From Spongospora subterranea f. sp. subterranea (Eukaryota; Endomyxa: Phytomyxea; Phytomyxea; Plasmodiophorida), in the NCBI GenBank assembly GCA_049724395.1, contig JAUGWO010000092.1, forward strand, positions 58,638 through 122,637: 64,000 bases of DNA, written 5' to 3'. Under the pieces are notes generated by a model that saw nothing but the letters and a program-made list of their open reading frames with translations, had not been told where the DNA came from and searched no databases. How positions within the stretch are numbered: position 1 is the stretch's first letter; every line of letters starts with the position of its first letter. Positions 11,851 through 24,300 of the stretch are shown piece after piece. Made by a program: the position numbers and the translations under genes.

Positions 11851-12860
11851 CGCTTATATACAGCTGAAAAATGATTGAAGAGTACATATCCGCGGCGGCG
11901 TCGCTTGTTGGCAAGTTATAACGATGCGACTTTTTGATAAGCTGACCAGCTGCAGGCGCCAAATGGCATCAAACAAATTTTATGCAGCTGATCCGGTTCA
12001 ATGTTATCGCATTTTCAAGAAATTGAAGAATCTCGATCAGAGGTGAATTTGGCCAAAAAAAGGCCGGTGATATTCCTTTGATTGAAACCGGCAAGCCATT
12101 CAGTTCCCGTTTGGAAATGCCTACAGTAATACCGGTAGATTTTTTCACCAAAGACCTCTTTCCCAACACAAAATGGGCAAAAAATGTCTATTGTCCTTGC
12201 ACGACATTATGCGATTTTGCGAAAGCGCTTTCGACAGCAGGATAACATTCTAACCTCTCGAGTAGACTATTGTACTGAATCCAACAGTGAACCTCAACAG
12301 CAGATATTTGATATTGCGTTTATAATATACAGTTACTTCGATGTGAAATCCACTCCGTTTTTCTGATCTAGTCATAAAAACGGATAAACCATCTACGACA
12401 CATCCTGCCGCAAAGAGATGTAAGTAAAATACAATATACGGAAGGTGATCAAAACGTTGAAAACAGAGATCAGAATTAAAGGTATAAAATCGACATCACA
12501 AGTATCAGTTGAAAGATGGTGATATATAAATCATCATATCGTTGGAAAAAAACGGAGTAATAATAGCCTACCTCATGGATAGCCCCAGGGCAACATCACG
12601 GTCATTACATATTGCTTCCAGACACCGTCCAAAAAATGCAGCTTCTATACGGCTACCGTAACTGTTTAGAGCCGATTACGATGTGAAGGATTGTTGGATT
12701 GCGAACCGCAGGAAGAAGTCGATGACAAACTCCGTCACGGTATCCGAAACTACTCTGATTATACGGTGGCCCCGTTAATATAACTCATGGCTCTGTCAAT
12801 GTCAAAGGGACCGTTGGAAAGCGATATAGTGACGAGGGGATGGATATAGGAGTATATATT
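11851..12860. other. Mostly unassigned; possible small plus-strand gene near 11934-12363
   Basis: From an ATG at 11934 a short basic open segment (about 37 codons) runs to a GT at about 12038; a second open segment follows in 12060-12230. The first resembles the helical part of a TFIIS N-terminal-like domain only weakly, and I could not confirm the splice. 12370-12860 shows no coding signal. Confidence 0.25.
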
Positions 12861-13260
12861 ACGATACCCCTCCCCCTGTTGTTATAGGAGTACTTCGTAA
12901 CTGATCACCTGACGTTTTAAGTAATGCTGGGTAAGTACAGTAATAGTATGACGCATGGGATGGGTCAGTGCTTTTATTATACGATACCCCCCATATATTT
13001 ATTATGTTCCATAACTGATCACCTGATGTATTAAGTAATGCTGGGTAAGTAATAGTATGACGCATGGGATGGGTCAGTGCTTTATACGATACCCCCCATA
13101 TATTTATTATGTTCCATAACTGATCACCTGATGTATTAAGTAATGCTGGGTAAGTAATAGTATGACGCATGGGATGGGTCAGTGCTATATACGATACCCC
13201 CCATATGTTTCATATCCGATCCACTAATGATCGAGTAGTGCTGGAAAGTGATATCGTGAC
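12861..13260. repeat. Tandem repeat of about 105 bp, 3-4 copies
   Basis: Copies begin at the ACGATACCCC motif at 12861, 12981, 13086 and 13191, so spacing is 120, 105 and 105 bp. The two central copies are almost identical. Flanking halves (GACGAGG..GATGGAT at about 12832 and 13259) look like degraded extra copies. It lies directly upstream of the MAP kinase gene. Confidence 0.93.
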
Positions 13261-13452
13261 GAGGTGATGGATGTAATAGGATGCAGATATCGCAATCGCG
13301 TGCCTGTACGTCGGCACGCGTGTTAATCTAGGGATTCGGCTTCATCGACGCTTCATACGGTATTTGGGATAACAAGTCCAAATCCCTATTCCAGTTCCTG
13401 CCTTGGCTATTAACGACGGCAACGACCGTCCCCTCTTGATATAACTAATAGC

Positions 13453-14926
<1,474 letters not shown>

Positions 14927-14964
14927 AATGACTCACCAATCCCAAACCTTTGAGTATTTGTGCT

Positions 14965-14970
14965 AATAAA
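14965..14970 (+). promoter_or_regulatory. Poly(A) signal AATAAA of the MAP kinase gene
   Basis: Canonical hexamer 39 bp after the stop codon, in the short convergent intergenic gap. Confidence 0.5.
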
Positions 14971-14981
14971 TATCTGTGAAA

Positions 14982-15591
14982 TCACGACGTTCGTGTATGT
15001 ATTGACACTATCGATTGGGGACCAGGGATGATTTCAATCAACTCGGCTATGATCTGCCCTTCACTGGACACCAAGCGATTCCTTCGTCCATACACGAATT
15101 CGTCGTGACTATTCGCGAATAGGCGGTTAATCAGCGGTTCACAACGACACTGAATGTAAATATCAGGTTGACAATTATGGGTTATTCCAGATTGAAGCAG
15201 AGCAGTGCCCAATGGTATTGCACCAGACAATATGCTGAAAAAAAAAGAAGTGGGTCTAAAAAACATGGGCAGTGTTCGAGAACATATCATACCATTTGTG
15301 TAAATGCTCAGGGATAGATGAAAGAAATATGGTGATGGATGAAAATTCCACACAATACCCCCGACACTCTAATGTGATTATGCGATTGATCGAAAGAGTA
15401 TCAGGGAAATACGTCTGATAATGCACAATGAGTTTGGCGTCTCCCATAACGTATTTTGATAACGTCGGGGTCATATTGTGATTATGGTGCAATAATTGTT
15501 TACAGGGTTCCGGTATGGATTCAGGGAGTACAACGCGCGCTGTCGGAAGAGGCATCCCCTCGAGAGTATATAAGGGTTGATATCTGGCCAT
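14982..15591 (-). CDS. Chorismate-lyase-like protein (UbiC/DUF98 fold)
   Basis: Two minus-strand exons (15591-15293, 15234-14982) split by a 58-bp intron give 183 residues. The pattern matches chorismate lyase/DUF98 proteins: a 'LLHHNHNMTPTL' block in the place of the LLxxDGSMTxxLE motif, a following VxVHYQ strand, an Arg before IITLEC, a second A/S-rich strand, IPLGTALL, and a C-terminal Y-G-R-R-N-R-L...E-x-I-P-G block. Chorismate lyases release 4-hydroxybenzoate and pyruvate from chorismate; several eukaryotic and mycobacterial relatives have other or unknown roles. No signal peptide is visible from this ATG. The substrate cannot be told from sequence; the assignment is by pattern only. Confidence 0.6.
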
Positions 15592-15955
15592 GACCAATCC
15601 CGGTTCAGTTCCATTGCCACCTTCTAACCCCTTGTGCTTCCTGACCTGGTAATCCGGTTGGGCATGGGTGCCCGCCATCATTTGACAGTAGTGCCTGCCC
15701 CTTGAATCGGCCTCCTGTACTATCTCCACCCACGGACACTACACCTGTATGGCCTTCTCTGTTTCCACCCCGGGAGGAGGTACAGTACACCTCGTCCAGC
15801 CTCAATCTGCAACAACCGGTATCATAAAGCGATGGCAACAGCAGTGTACTATAGTGAATACTTGAATTCACTTGAGGAGTTTACGTAGTGAGGACTCGCA
15901 ACGGTGGTGTCTGTTGTCAAAAATACCTGCCCAGTAACTTGGTCAACTCATTCAG
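15592..15955. other. Unassigned stretch
   Basis: Upstream of the chorismate-lyase-like gene. It contains GGGGAGG-rich and other low-information sequence; no gene or known repeat recognised. Confidence 0.3.
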
Positions 15956-16056
15956 CGGGGGCCAAAATTTGTCAGCGGTTTGTATAGATCGATTTTGGCC
16001 AGATGCCGAATTATGGACCCCACTGTTTGTATTGGACTATCGGGGGCCCTACAACA
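15956..16056 (-). mobile_element. Fragment of a Gypsy gag-region sequence
   Basis: The complement of this stretch matches 22662-22741, part of the rearranged gag relic, with only scattered differences. The GACTATCGGGGGCCCTACAA motif at its end recurs at 22219. It marks a broken retrotransposon copy at the edge of the gene island. Confidence 0.7.
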
Positions 16057-16256
16057 CGCGGTGCTTACTTTTAAGTTCGCGCACTTGAAGTTCGCGATAA
16101 TACCACTGGCTGAGTCACTGTTTCCAGTCATCAACAGTGTCGTCAGGCGATGCCAGTGGTGATCGAACTTTGAACACTAATGCGTACAGTGTACACTAGC
16201 TGCAATTAATGACAAGGAGTTCTGCACTAAAATGTTTAAAATTTTGAACCATTTGT

Positions 16257-17510
16257 TCACAATTGAGCTGGCGAGCCAGAACACAATGCCGCCATCAAAT
16301 CATTGCCCATAAAGTCACTGGCGCGCAAGCGCCCAGCATCATTGTCATGGAAACGGCTCAAGGAAGCCTCAGATTTTGTATTTGACATTAATGGCTCAAA
16401 GCAGTTGTTGTTGACTCTATCCGAACAGGATGATGATTTCATAAAACTGATTTATTTCAATTTTGATGGCCAACATCATTCAACGAGCGGCCAACTTGGC
16501 CATTTAATTTCTATCAATAAATAAATGTTGGTATTTGACAAATTTTCGAAGGACCATTTTCGCTTCGTCAAGCTGCGAAATTGAATACTCGGACTGTTGA
16601 AAACCCAAAAATGCGATGCATTTCCAGATTTATAATTTCGGCAGCATCCTCTTCGCTCATCAGTGGCTCTTCATCATCGGCGGTAACCTCGCGCTCTTCC
16701 AACGAAGCTGACGAGTCTGAACAGTCGGCCGAACCTAAACCCCATCGATGCAACTTGAGCATATTCTGAAGCAAACTTCTATCCATGCAATGCATCACTA
16801 AAGGTTCAGTCGGATTTGTAGAGCGCCTACCGGTTGAATATACCGCAGCCCGAAAGCAATCAATGGATTCATCATCCTGTTCTGACAATGTCACCAACAA
16901 TTGCTCTATGCCGTTGACATCAAACAGGAAGTTGCAGTCTTTTTTTGGGCGTTTCGACAACAAAACGGTTGGCCGTTTGCGAGCCAATGATCTGATGGGC
17001 AGCGATTTGATTGTTGCATGTAACTCTGCTGGCGGTGTGTTCTTGCTTGAAACCATGCCAGCTAGTGTCATTACTGATAAGCTTCCTGTAGTAGGACCTG
17101 CCGAAACTCTTGAATCAATCGAAATCATTAACTAATTGACAAGTACCACAATTACTCGAGACGGGGCCAGCTGGTGTCATTACTGATAAGCTTCCTGCAG
17201 TAAGACCTGTCGAAACTCTTGAATCAATCGACATTATTAACCAATTAACACCACAATTACTCGAGACGGGTGGCACAATGAACGCTTGCAACGGTGGGGT
17301 GACGGCAGCCGCAGATGAATTACGGCGAGCCGCCAGTCGGGAAAGATTTGGTTTATTACAAAGCGGTCCTCGCCTGTTAACGCGACGAGCCTGGAGCAAC
17401 AACTGCTGCCGACGTCGACACATCTGATGATCCTCGACCGATGGCGACGGCTTCTGTCTCTGGGATAATGAACAGATCGCGAGTGGTTACTACAGGTATT
17501 CAAGGGCAAG
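16257..17510. repeat. Unknown repeat family, locus 1 (inverted pair with its own reading frame)
   Basis: 16257-16520 reads on the plus strand as a short protein containing KSLARKRP, FDINGSKQLL and LTLSEQDD. 16568-17128 on the minus strand encodes a longer version of the same protein (RSLARKRP, FDVNGIEQLL, VTLSEQDDES) followed by an acidic tail with EEREVTADDEEP and SEEDAAEI. The two copies therefore face each other. Upstream in the minus-strand copy, 17130-17510 continues with a Ser/Arg-rich segment. The same sequence recurs at 31.09-32.2 kb. I recognise no known transposase or reverse transcriptase, so it may be a non-autonomous element or a repeated gene of unknown function. Confidence 0.75.
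17045..17275. repeat. Tandem duplication of about 113 bp inside the unknown repeat
   Basis: The run from the GCCAGCTAGTGTCATTACTG motif is repeated from about 17165 with few changes, each copy ending in an ACTCGAGACGGG motif. Confidence 0.8.
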
Positions 17511-17813
17511 TATGAAGCAATCCAAGAAGGAACAGGAAGAAATAAACTTACCGATTGGTAGACACAGATGGCGATGAAGACCTTCTGCGTTGGGCAAAGC
17601 CAGAGACGCTTCTGATGACGATTAGGAAAGTGCTGATAAAATTAATGGGATTCAGTACCTCGACCGATGGTGACAACTTTTGTCTCGAGACCTTTCCGTG
17701 ACTTGATTTTTACTCATTGACGTGTTTGACCTAAGCTGTGACTGCTGTGACTGTCCCTCGTGAATGAGAAGGTGCTCCATGACCCCTCCATCCATATGTT
17801 ATATATGAGCTAA

Positions 17814-20362
17814 ATGGGACCCATTACCAGGCGACAACCTGCAAGAAATAAGAGATCCCCGACGCCAGAAACTAGGCAGGTTTCATCAAGGAAGAGGAAG
17901 ATCATCAATCGATCCCCTGCGTCACAAACCACTAAGCAACCGGAACCCCCGTCTGGCCGTGGTGAGACATTCTCGCGGATCATTGCCTCAGACGGCACAA
18001 CATCCCATCATCCGGCGATTGCCTGTTTGAGGCAATTGTTCATCAAAGGCGTTTGCTTCGGGACTATCATTTCTTTCCTTCAGATTACGTTGATTCTGCT
18101 CTCGGCCTCCGTCAACTCACTGTTAAAGCTGCAAGACGAAGGCCTGATGACATTGCCCGATGTTACGAGGGCTTTAGCGTTTCAGATTATGTTGAAAGAA
18201 TGTCCAAACAGGGCGAGTGGGGTGGCCACCTCGAGTTGGTGGTTGCGGCCGAACTCCTGCACCTTAATATCATGATTTTCAACCAGAATCATGGCTGCGT
18301 CAATTTGATCGATTCTGAATCCACATTCCCCGCGACAATCAATATTGCGAATATTGGGTCAACCCATTATGAATCATTGATCCCGGGCACATCCAGTTAT
18401 GATATTACGCTGTCTGTTCCTTCTACAGCCAACATCACGGAGAAATCGTCAAAACAAAATGTCAAGGCGGTTTTGGAAAGATTCGCATCGGAGCACAATA
18501 TTCACTGCATTCTTGCGCTGCAGCTCTTTCAGTTTCTTCTGTCTCAGTCTGTTGAATATCTTTTAATTTGTTTTGATCCTTCATTGCCCCTTGAAGACGC
18601 CAAGGCTCTCTATTGTCTTTTGCACCCGCCTCTTAAATCTTTACCGTATGATTTTGTCCCTGGTAGGATTTTGAAGCAAGCCCAACAGCAGCTCCGACCC
18701 ATTTTGGAGGCAATAGGGCCTCGCAAACGCCATTTTAATCATCACGACATTGTATCTATTTTCCGTGCGCGACTGCAATTCCAAAAGGGAGTGGTGAACT
18801 GTGATGTTCTCAAGGCTCATATGGATCCTGAAGTTGAGGAGATTCGATCTCAAGACTGTGACATACTTGCTGATGATAATGAAATCCCCAACCCGCCCTC
18901 TATCAATGACACCATAACTTATTGCGATTTGTGCAGCAGTAATTTTCCAAGCGGCGGGGCGAAGATTTGGGTGATGGCGACATACACTGTTCTTTCTTTT
19001 GCATCGCGAGTTGTACACGCAGCGGAACTGCAGTTCCAGACTGAACTGTGGCACCATCTTCTCAAATGTGTTCTTGCCAAAAATGTCCAAATCGAAATGG
19101 AGTTTCCACTGCAGAAGGTTCTTCCCAAGTTTCCGGTTGAAGAATATTTAGATCATGCGGCATATCTGCACATTGACGATGAGCATCGAGATATCGACGG
19201 GTTCCGCCTCCCTTTTCTATTAGGTGAAACGTCGGCGTTTGAGGTACTCCAGACCGATGATCACAAGGATTTTAGGAAGATGACAGATGGAATGGCTGCC
19301 ATTCTTTTTGCACTGATGGGGGTAGTAAAGCTTCGTGACGATCGTCACAAATTGCGGGTATTCGGTTGTTATTTCGGAGGGCGCAATTCCATATGTGCTA
19401 CATGAAGATTGCGATGGACGAGGACGATACAGGAGCGTCATTTATGTTCCATGCCGATCCCGGTTGGCGCATGTCCTTTATTGAAGGTTCACTTCCTGCT
19501 GCTGAGTCCGATCCTGATGATGTTGAATTAAATCCGGTCATTATGCCCGAGGGATCTGATTTGGATGAAGTATCAGACTACAGTACTATATGAAGCTTGA
19601 AGAAACCCGACGGGAGGAAGTGCCGTTACATGTGAGTAACGCAGGGAAAGACATTGTGGTCATCCAGAACCGACTGCGACCGTTTGTTGTGAAGTATGTG
19701 GCAGCGTATAAGGAGCTGTTAAAGACGTGCTATAGAGATGAACCTGACATATCGAGACTGAATCCATTTCCTTTAACTGCGTTCGGAACACCAGTTAAAT
19801 CCCGCTTGTTACAGACACTCCTCTGCCGGAAAAACGCTAACTCACCCTGGCCCAGCGAGGTGGACAATCTCGCGATACAATGATTGAATATCTTGGTGAT
19901 ACGGTTATTAAGACAACGCTTCGAAGCGGGACATATGAAGGGAAACTGCTTGAACGTGCTCAAGGCCCCGGTATTGTACGACTGTTTGAGTATCGTCAAG
20001 TACATGGTCGTGATAATGGGATCATATTGGTCGAGCAGGCTTTGGTTCGACCTAAGTTCGCTAGCCTTTCAGTCAATGACCTTGCTCGATGCGCCATTCA
20101 ACTACTGTTTCGCCCTGTCAACGCTGCGAAAGGCATCAGTAGTTCATGGCCAAACAACATCATGTATAGCGAGGTCGAACGGTGCTGGAAACTGACTGAT
20201 TTTAACGCTGCCGTTGAACTGGAACCTGGACAACGATCTTTTATTCGAAGTGAAGTCGTTGGCACTGATGGGTTCATTGCACCGGATACGCTCTCTGGCC
20301 GCGAATATTCTTTCAACTCGGATTGGTGCTCGTTCGGTAAAACTGCATCATATATATCCTGA
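17814..20362 (+). pseudogene. OTU protease-like plus kinase-like composite protein, frame-broken
   Basis: A long plus-strand coding region in four linked frames. After a basic, Ser/Lys-rich N-terminus (17814-17960), an OTU fold follows at about 17985-18390: S-G-D-C-L-F with the catalytic Asp-Cys pair, then WGGHLEL, and an H-Y pair where OTU enzymes keep the catalytic His. The middle (about 18480-19420) is mostly helical. It ends in an L-L-G-E-T-S-A-F-E-V block followed by K-D-F-R-K, resembling a PD-(D/E)xK nuclease core; that reading is inference. A kinase-like domain follows (19880-20362): VIK lysine, a DFN in place of DFG, an APD in place of APE, and D-W. Frame changes lie near 17970, 19385 and 19590-19883; both of the last two are ATGA stop/start overlaps. 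The order nuclease-like plus kinase-like recalls Crinkler-type effectors. Confidence 0.55.
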
Positions 20363-21022
20363 ACCAGATAGAAGAATGCCATAGGCTGGATAGGACTCCT
20401 CGCGGTCACGAATTCAGTAATTTCATTGTGCAGCTACAAATGCATGCTGAGTTAATATGCTGTCGAGAAGCAGATAATCGACCAATGTCCTTTGAGCTGA
20501 TCGATTCACTCGGCGAATGTCTGATGAGTTGTGACTCCAACCCTTTTGTTTGAATGATAATGGCTATTTCATTTGTAGTATTAAACCATCTCGACTATTG
20601 CTTCATATTCAATATCACTCAGCCGATCCGCCTTAGGAAAGTTTTGTAAGTTTCGGTCTGAATTAGAGTCGGATCACGGGCGGTACGATTTGGCAATTGC
20701 CAATTATCCCATATTACTGACAGACCCAATTTCCGTTTTGACACTGGCCAGCAAGTGTTCCTGTATATGAACGAGCTCGGTTATGGGCGGACCCTGCTGA
20801 TGCGCTTTCTGATACGACCGAATGAACTGGTCTGCAAGTAATAGATGTTCGGAAATCGTGAAACGCTTACGATAAGTCCCTGAAAATATTAGTATCAAAA
20901 ACGAAATAGACCCTGGCGTGGTCGTTTTGCCCAAATGTTTGTCTGACGGAAACCACACAAACCAGAATGATTTCGTAGGCAAGCGTCAATAAGCTGAAAC
21001 CGGTTTTACCTGGTTTATACAG
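20363..21022. other. Unassigned stretch between the OTU-kinase relic and the minisatellite
   Basis: Plus strand continues with remnant kinase C-lobe-like coding to about 20550. A minus-strand open segment at 20704-20982 has no recognised domain. Confidence 0.3.
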
Positions 21023-21286
21023 TGTTACAGTCAAGCGTACACGTAATGTTACAGTCAAGCGTACACGTAATGTTACAGTCAAGCGTACACGTAATGTTAC
21101 AGTCAAGCGTACACGTAATGTTACAGTCAAGCGTACACATAATGTTACAGTCAAGCGTACACATAATGTTACAGTCAAGCGTACACATAATGTTACAGTC
21201 AAGCGTACACATAATGTTACAGTCAAGCGTACACATAATGTTACAGTCAAGCGTACACATAATGTTACAGTCAAGCGTACACATAA
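21023..21286. repeat. 24-bp minisatellite, 11 units
   Basis: Unit TGTTACAGTCAAGCGTACAC plus GTAA or ATAA. The first four units end GTAA and the last seven ATAA. Unit length is a multiple of three, so every frame on both strands stays open and yields false repetitive peptides. Confidence 0.98.
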
Positions 21287-21499
21287 TAAAATATGGCGCG
21301 CAAGTCCGCGACCGACTGATGACGATAATCAGTCGGTTAAAGCCTTTCAACACTTCTTGTGTCTGACAGATTAACCGACTAATACCAACATTCGTCCGCT
21401 CACCGTCTGCTTTGTCGATCCCCCGTCTACCTCCTCTGCCCGCTCGCCGTCTGCTTCGTCCGAAACCCCCCTCCTCTATCTCCTGTGTCCTCCGTCCTT

Positions 21500-22230
21500 A
21501 TGACTGGCAACTCCTTACTGGTGACTCGTTCGCAAAACAACATTGCAGAGAGGATTGCCGAGGCCATTGCGCCACTGCTACAACAGCAAGCGTTATTACA
21601 GCAGCGACTTTCCGATCAGCAGGCATGGATTCGTGAATTATCAAGTTCCCTGGATCGAAAGCCGACCGCAGAACCGGCAGCCGATCTCGCGCCAGAACCG
21701 GTGAAACCTGGCGACTCAAATCTAACGGTCCGTATCGGCAGCGACACTTCGATTGGAGCTGCAACATGGCTCAAACTGTTTGCCAATTTGCCCAGATCGA
21801 CAGTCTCTCAGAAAAGCCGCTTCCGCCGACGGCCCGGAACCTACTACTGGGTAGCCTGGAAGGTAATGCCCTGATCTGCATTATGGATTTAGACGATGCG
21901 GCTTCCTTCGCGTCAATTCGATCGCATCTGTTTTCCTGCTTTCCGGAACCGTCCGCAGCAGACATCAAGAGTAAATTCGAGACGTTGATGCAGACTACCG
22001 AAATTCGGCAGCATATCTTGAAGTTTCAACAGTTATATAACAAGGCCCGTCGTCTGTCGGGGAATGGGTATTCGCTCAGTTCTGCCCTGTTCGCTGATGC
22101 CTTCCGGAGATACTTGAATCCAGCGTTACGAACCGGCTGCACGATTTTGAGATCACGGATTACGACGCGATGGTCCAGAAAGCCAGACATATCGCCCGCA
22201 ATTATCCAACTGAGCCTGGACTATCGGGGG
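21500..22230 (+). pseudogene. Retrotransposon gag fragment
   Basis: An open frame (21500 to about 21770) with a Gln/Arg-rich coiled-coil N-terminus (ERIAEAIAPLLQQQALLQQ) continues after a one-base frame change near 21770 into PTARNLLLGSLEG, then LFSCFPEPSAADIKSKFETLMQT, LKFQQLYNKARRLS and ALFADAFRRYLNPALR. This order is typical of LTR-retrotransposon capsid. It stops at about 22220, where the sequence turns into inverted repeats. Confidence 0.75.
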
Positions 22231-22741
22231 CCCTACAACACGTCGCCACTGTCGACAATATGTTCCTGAAAGGCGAAATATATGTCAAGGCAGCTGTGCT
22301 GCGACTTGAATCCGATTCGTCTGAACTTCCCTGATCCGACGCTGGCGGTATCCACCAACGAGATTAACAACCCTCCCAGCCTTTGAGCCATCCGTGCGTC
22401 CGCCGTTGAGTCGTTGGTGGACACCCCCAGCGTCGGATTAGGGAAGCAGTTCAGGCGAATCGGCTCGCGCTTCAGAACAGCCCCGCATTGCATGATTGAT
22501 GCGTTAATCGTTGCCAGAAGATGTTTGATGATGGACGACTCGCTACTCAGACATGACAAGTGCGGGTTGGGGAAATCAACGCTGACCAATTCAAGTCGCA
22601 GCACAGGTGCGTTGCCATATGGCTCGCCTTCAGGAACATATTGCCGACAGTGGCGATAGGGATAGTCCAGTATCAACAGTGGGGTCCAAAAATTCGGCAG
22701 CTGGCCAGAATCGATCGATACAAACCGCTGACAAATTTTGG
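22219..22741. repeat. Foldback of gag-derived sequence
   Basis: Outer arms 22219-22311 and about 22586-22672 are inverted relatives. An inner, longer hairpin has arms 22312-22363 and 22411-22463 with about 47 bp between. The right part (22662-22741) is the inverted relative of 15958-16037. No intact gene lies inside. Confidence 0.75.
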
Positions 22742-24300
22742 ACTTACTTCATTGTGAAAACATCACCTTCGATAGCAATGCTGTCAGGTACCGTAGAGGA
22801 CAAATAAACCCAGGAACACCTTCTACCAGGTGCAACGAGGGGTATATTGGCCTCCGAAAATCTCCATAAACAGTAAGTATTGGGCGAAATTGGTGCCACA
22901 AGAACATCATGGCGGTCCTCGGAATGCATGCATCAGGTCATTTGGCCTTAATAGCATGTGCTTCCATCCTACGAGCTATTAACCGTCGCATTCATCATCA
23001 TCAACTCTCCATAGCCGTTCGGGATATCGCTACCACTGAGAACGTCATCTCTGATTACTTGTCATGTTCTCAGTCAAAGAAAAAGTTTGCTGCATGTATT
23101 GGTTCCTCTAGGAATCGGTATTTTTTGAAAAATTGGATGTGTGCACAAGGTATTTGTGTTTTGGAGAGGACACATGCCGTCTCCACAATCTTTCCTCTTA
23201 CGGTAATCGAATCACATGTCGTTGTTCGAACTCGCACATACAGTCCAAACAGGCACCAACGACAGTAAATCAGTGCATCATCTATGACACGGTTGTGAGC
23301 TATGCACCAGTGATTCATTACGTAGTCCCCAGGTTTTTCAATCGAAGGTGACATTGACACGCACGTGATGTTGAGAGTTGTTCCTTAGTCAGGATTTGAT
23401 TAATGTATTGAAAACAATGGTAGATCGTTTGTAGATCCGGTGGCAGTCGTACGGAAACACCCTCCTTCGCTTTAAACTCATTCATCACCAACTGTATCTG
23501 CATGTTTCGTTGAATTCGGAAAATTTCCTCTCGAAGCTGCTGTCGTAATCAACATTTCGCGCATCTGACATGATTAAAGAATAGCTGTGATGACAACATC
23601 TGCGGAAATCATCGACCCAATCCCGCGATTCTGGTAATCAAGGGGAGAGAGCAAGATATGATGAGCCTTGTCGACAGCAGAACCCGAATATATGGCCGAA
23701 GGCGAGGCGCGTCCAGTGAAATCATCTGGCTACCCAGACCTACTGAAACAATTAAACCCGTTCAAATGATCGGCAATTTCACTTGTTTTTTGTGTTATTG
23801 ACAACAAAATCGATTGTTCAAATCGACAGTCACGACACATTAAGAGCATTGTGTATGTGAACCCCTTGCTATCTTGAATTCTTTCCGTTTATTTCTCGCT
23901 CGACGAAATGGTGCTAGCTCTACGTCGCCATACAAATGGCACAAACCCCCCATGGTTTAAAGAATCTCCACGTACAAATCAGCGGACGTCATCGGCGACG
24001 ACATTCAAGGGTGATCCCCCGATCGCTGGTCAACGAAACGTCATCGCCAGACATGATGCGCTATTTGCCCGCTCGTTGAGAGACGTTCGTGATCTAATAT
24101 CCTCAAACTGTCGTTGACGGCCACCGCTCTTGAGCTCAACGAATCGCATCAACCTTCGATATCCATAAGATTTGAGGCGATGACGGGGTATTTGGTTCTC
24201 CACGAACACACGAAGGAAAGCGCAGGATGGGACGGCGACCCATTCGTCGGGCTTTTCCTGAGATTGTTTCCTGTTGAGACCATGACGAGATTGCCGGATA
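22742..24300. other. Mostly unassigned; weak plus-strand open frame 22909-23268 and minus-strand 23318-23503
   Basis: The 119-codon plus-strand frame from about 22909 has a segment ending E-N-V-I-S-D-Y-L-S-C that resembles the end of a retroelement RNase H domain (ENVxADxLSR), but I cannot confirm it. The minus-strand frame has no known domain. 23600-24300 is the 3' flank of the thioesterase gene and unassigned sequence. Confidence 0.3.

Noticed and set aside
12859-13170. Minus-strand repeat protein
   Set aside because: It is a translation of the 105-bp tandem repeat with no codon-like constraint.
19590-19883. Bacterial-style translational coupling from ATGA overlaps
   Set aside because: The host is eukaryotic; the overlaps sit at frame changes of one broken domain.
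21015-21366. Repetitive-peptide frames on both strands
   Set aside because: Created by the 24-bp minisatellite, whose unit is a multiple of three.
21500-22741. CRISPR-like array
   Set aside because: No regular direct repeats with unique spacers; the repeats are inverted and unequal, and the genome is eukaryotic.
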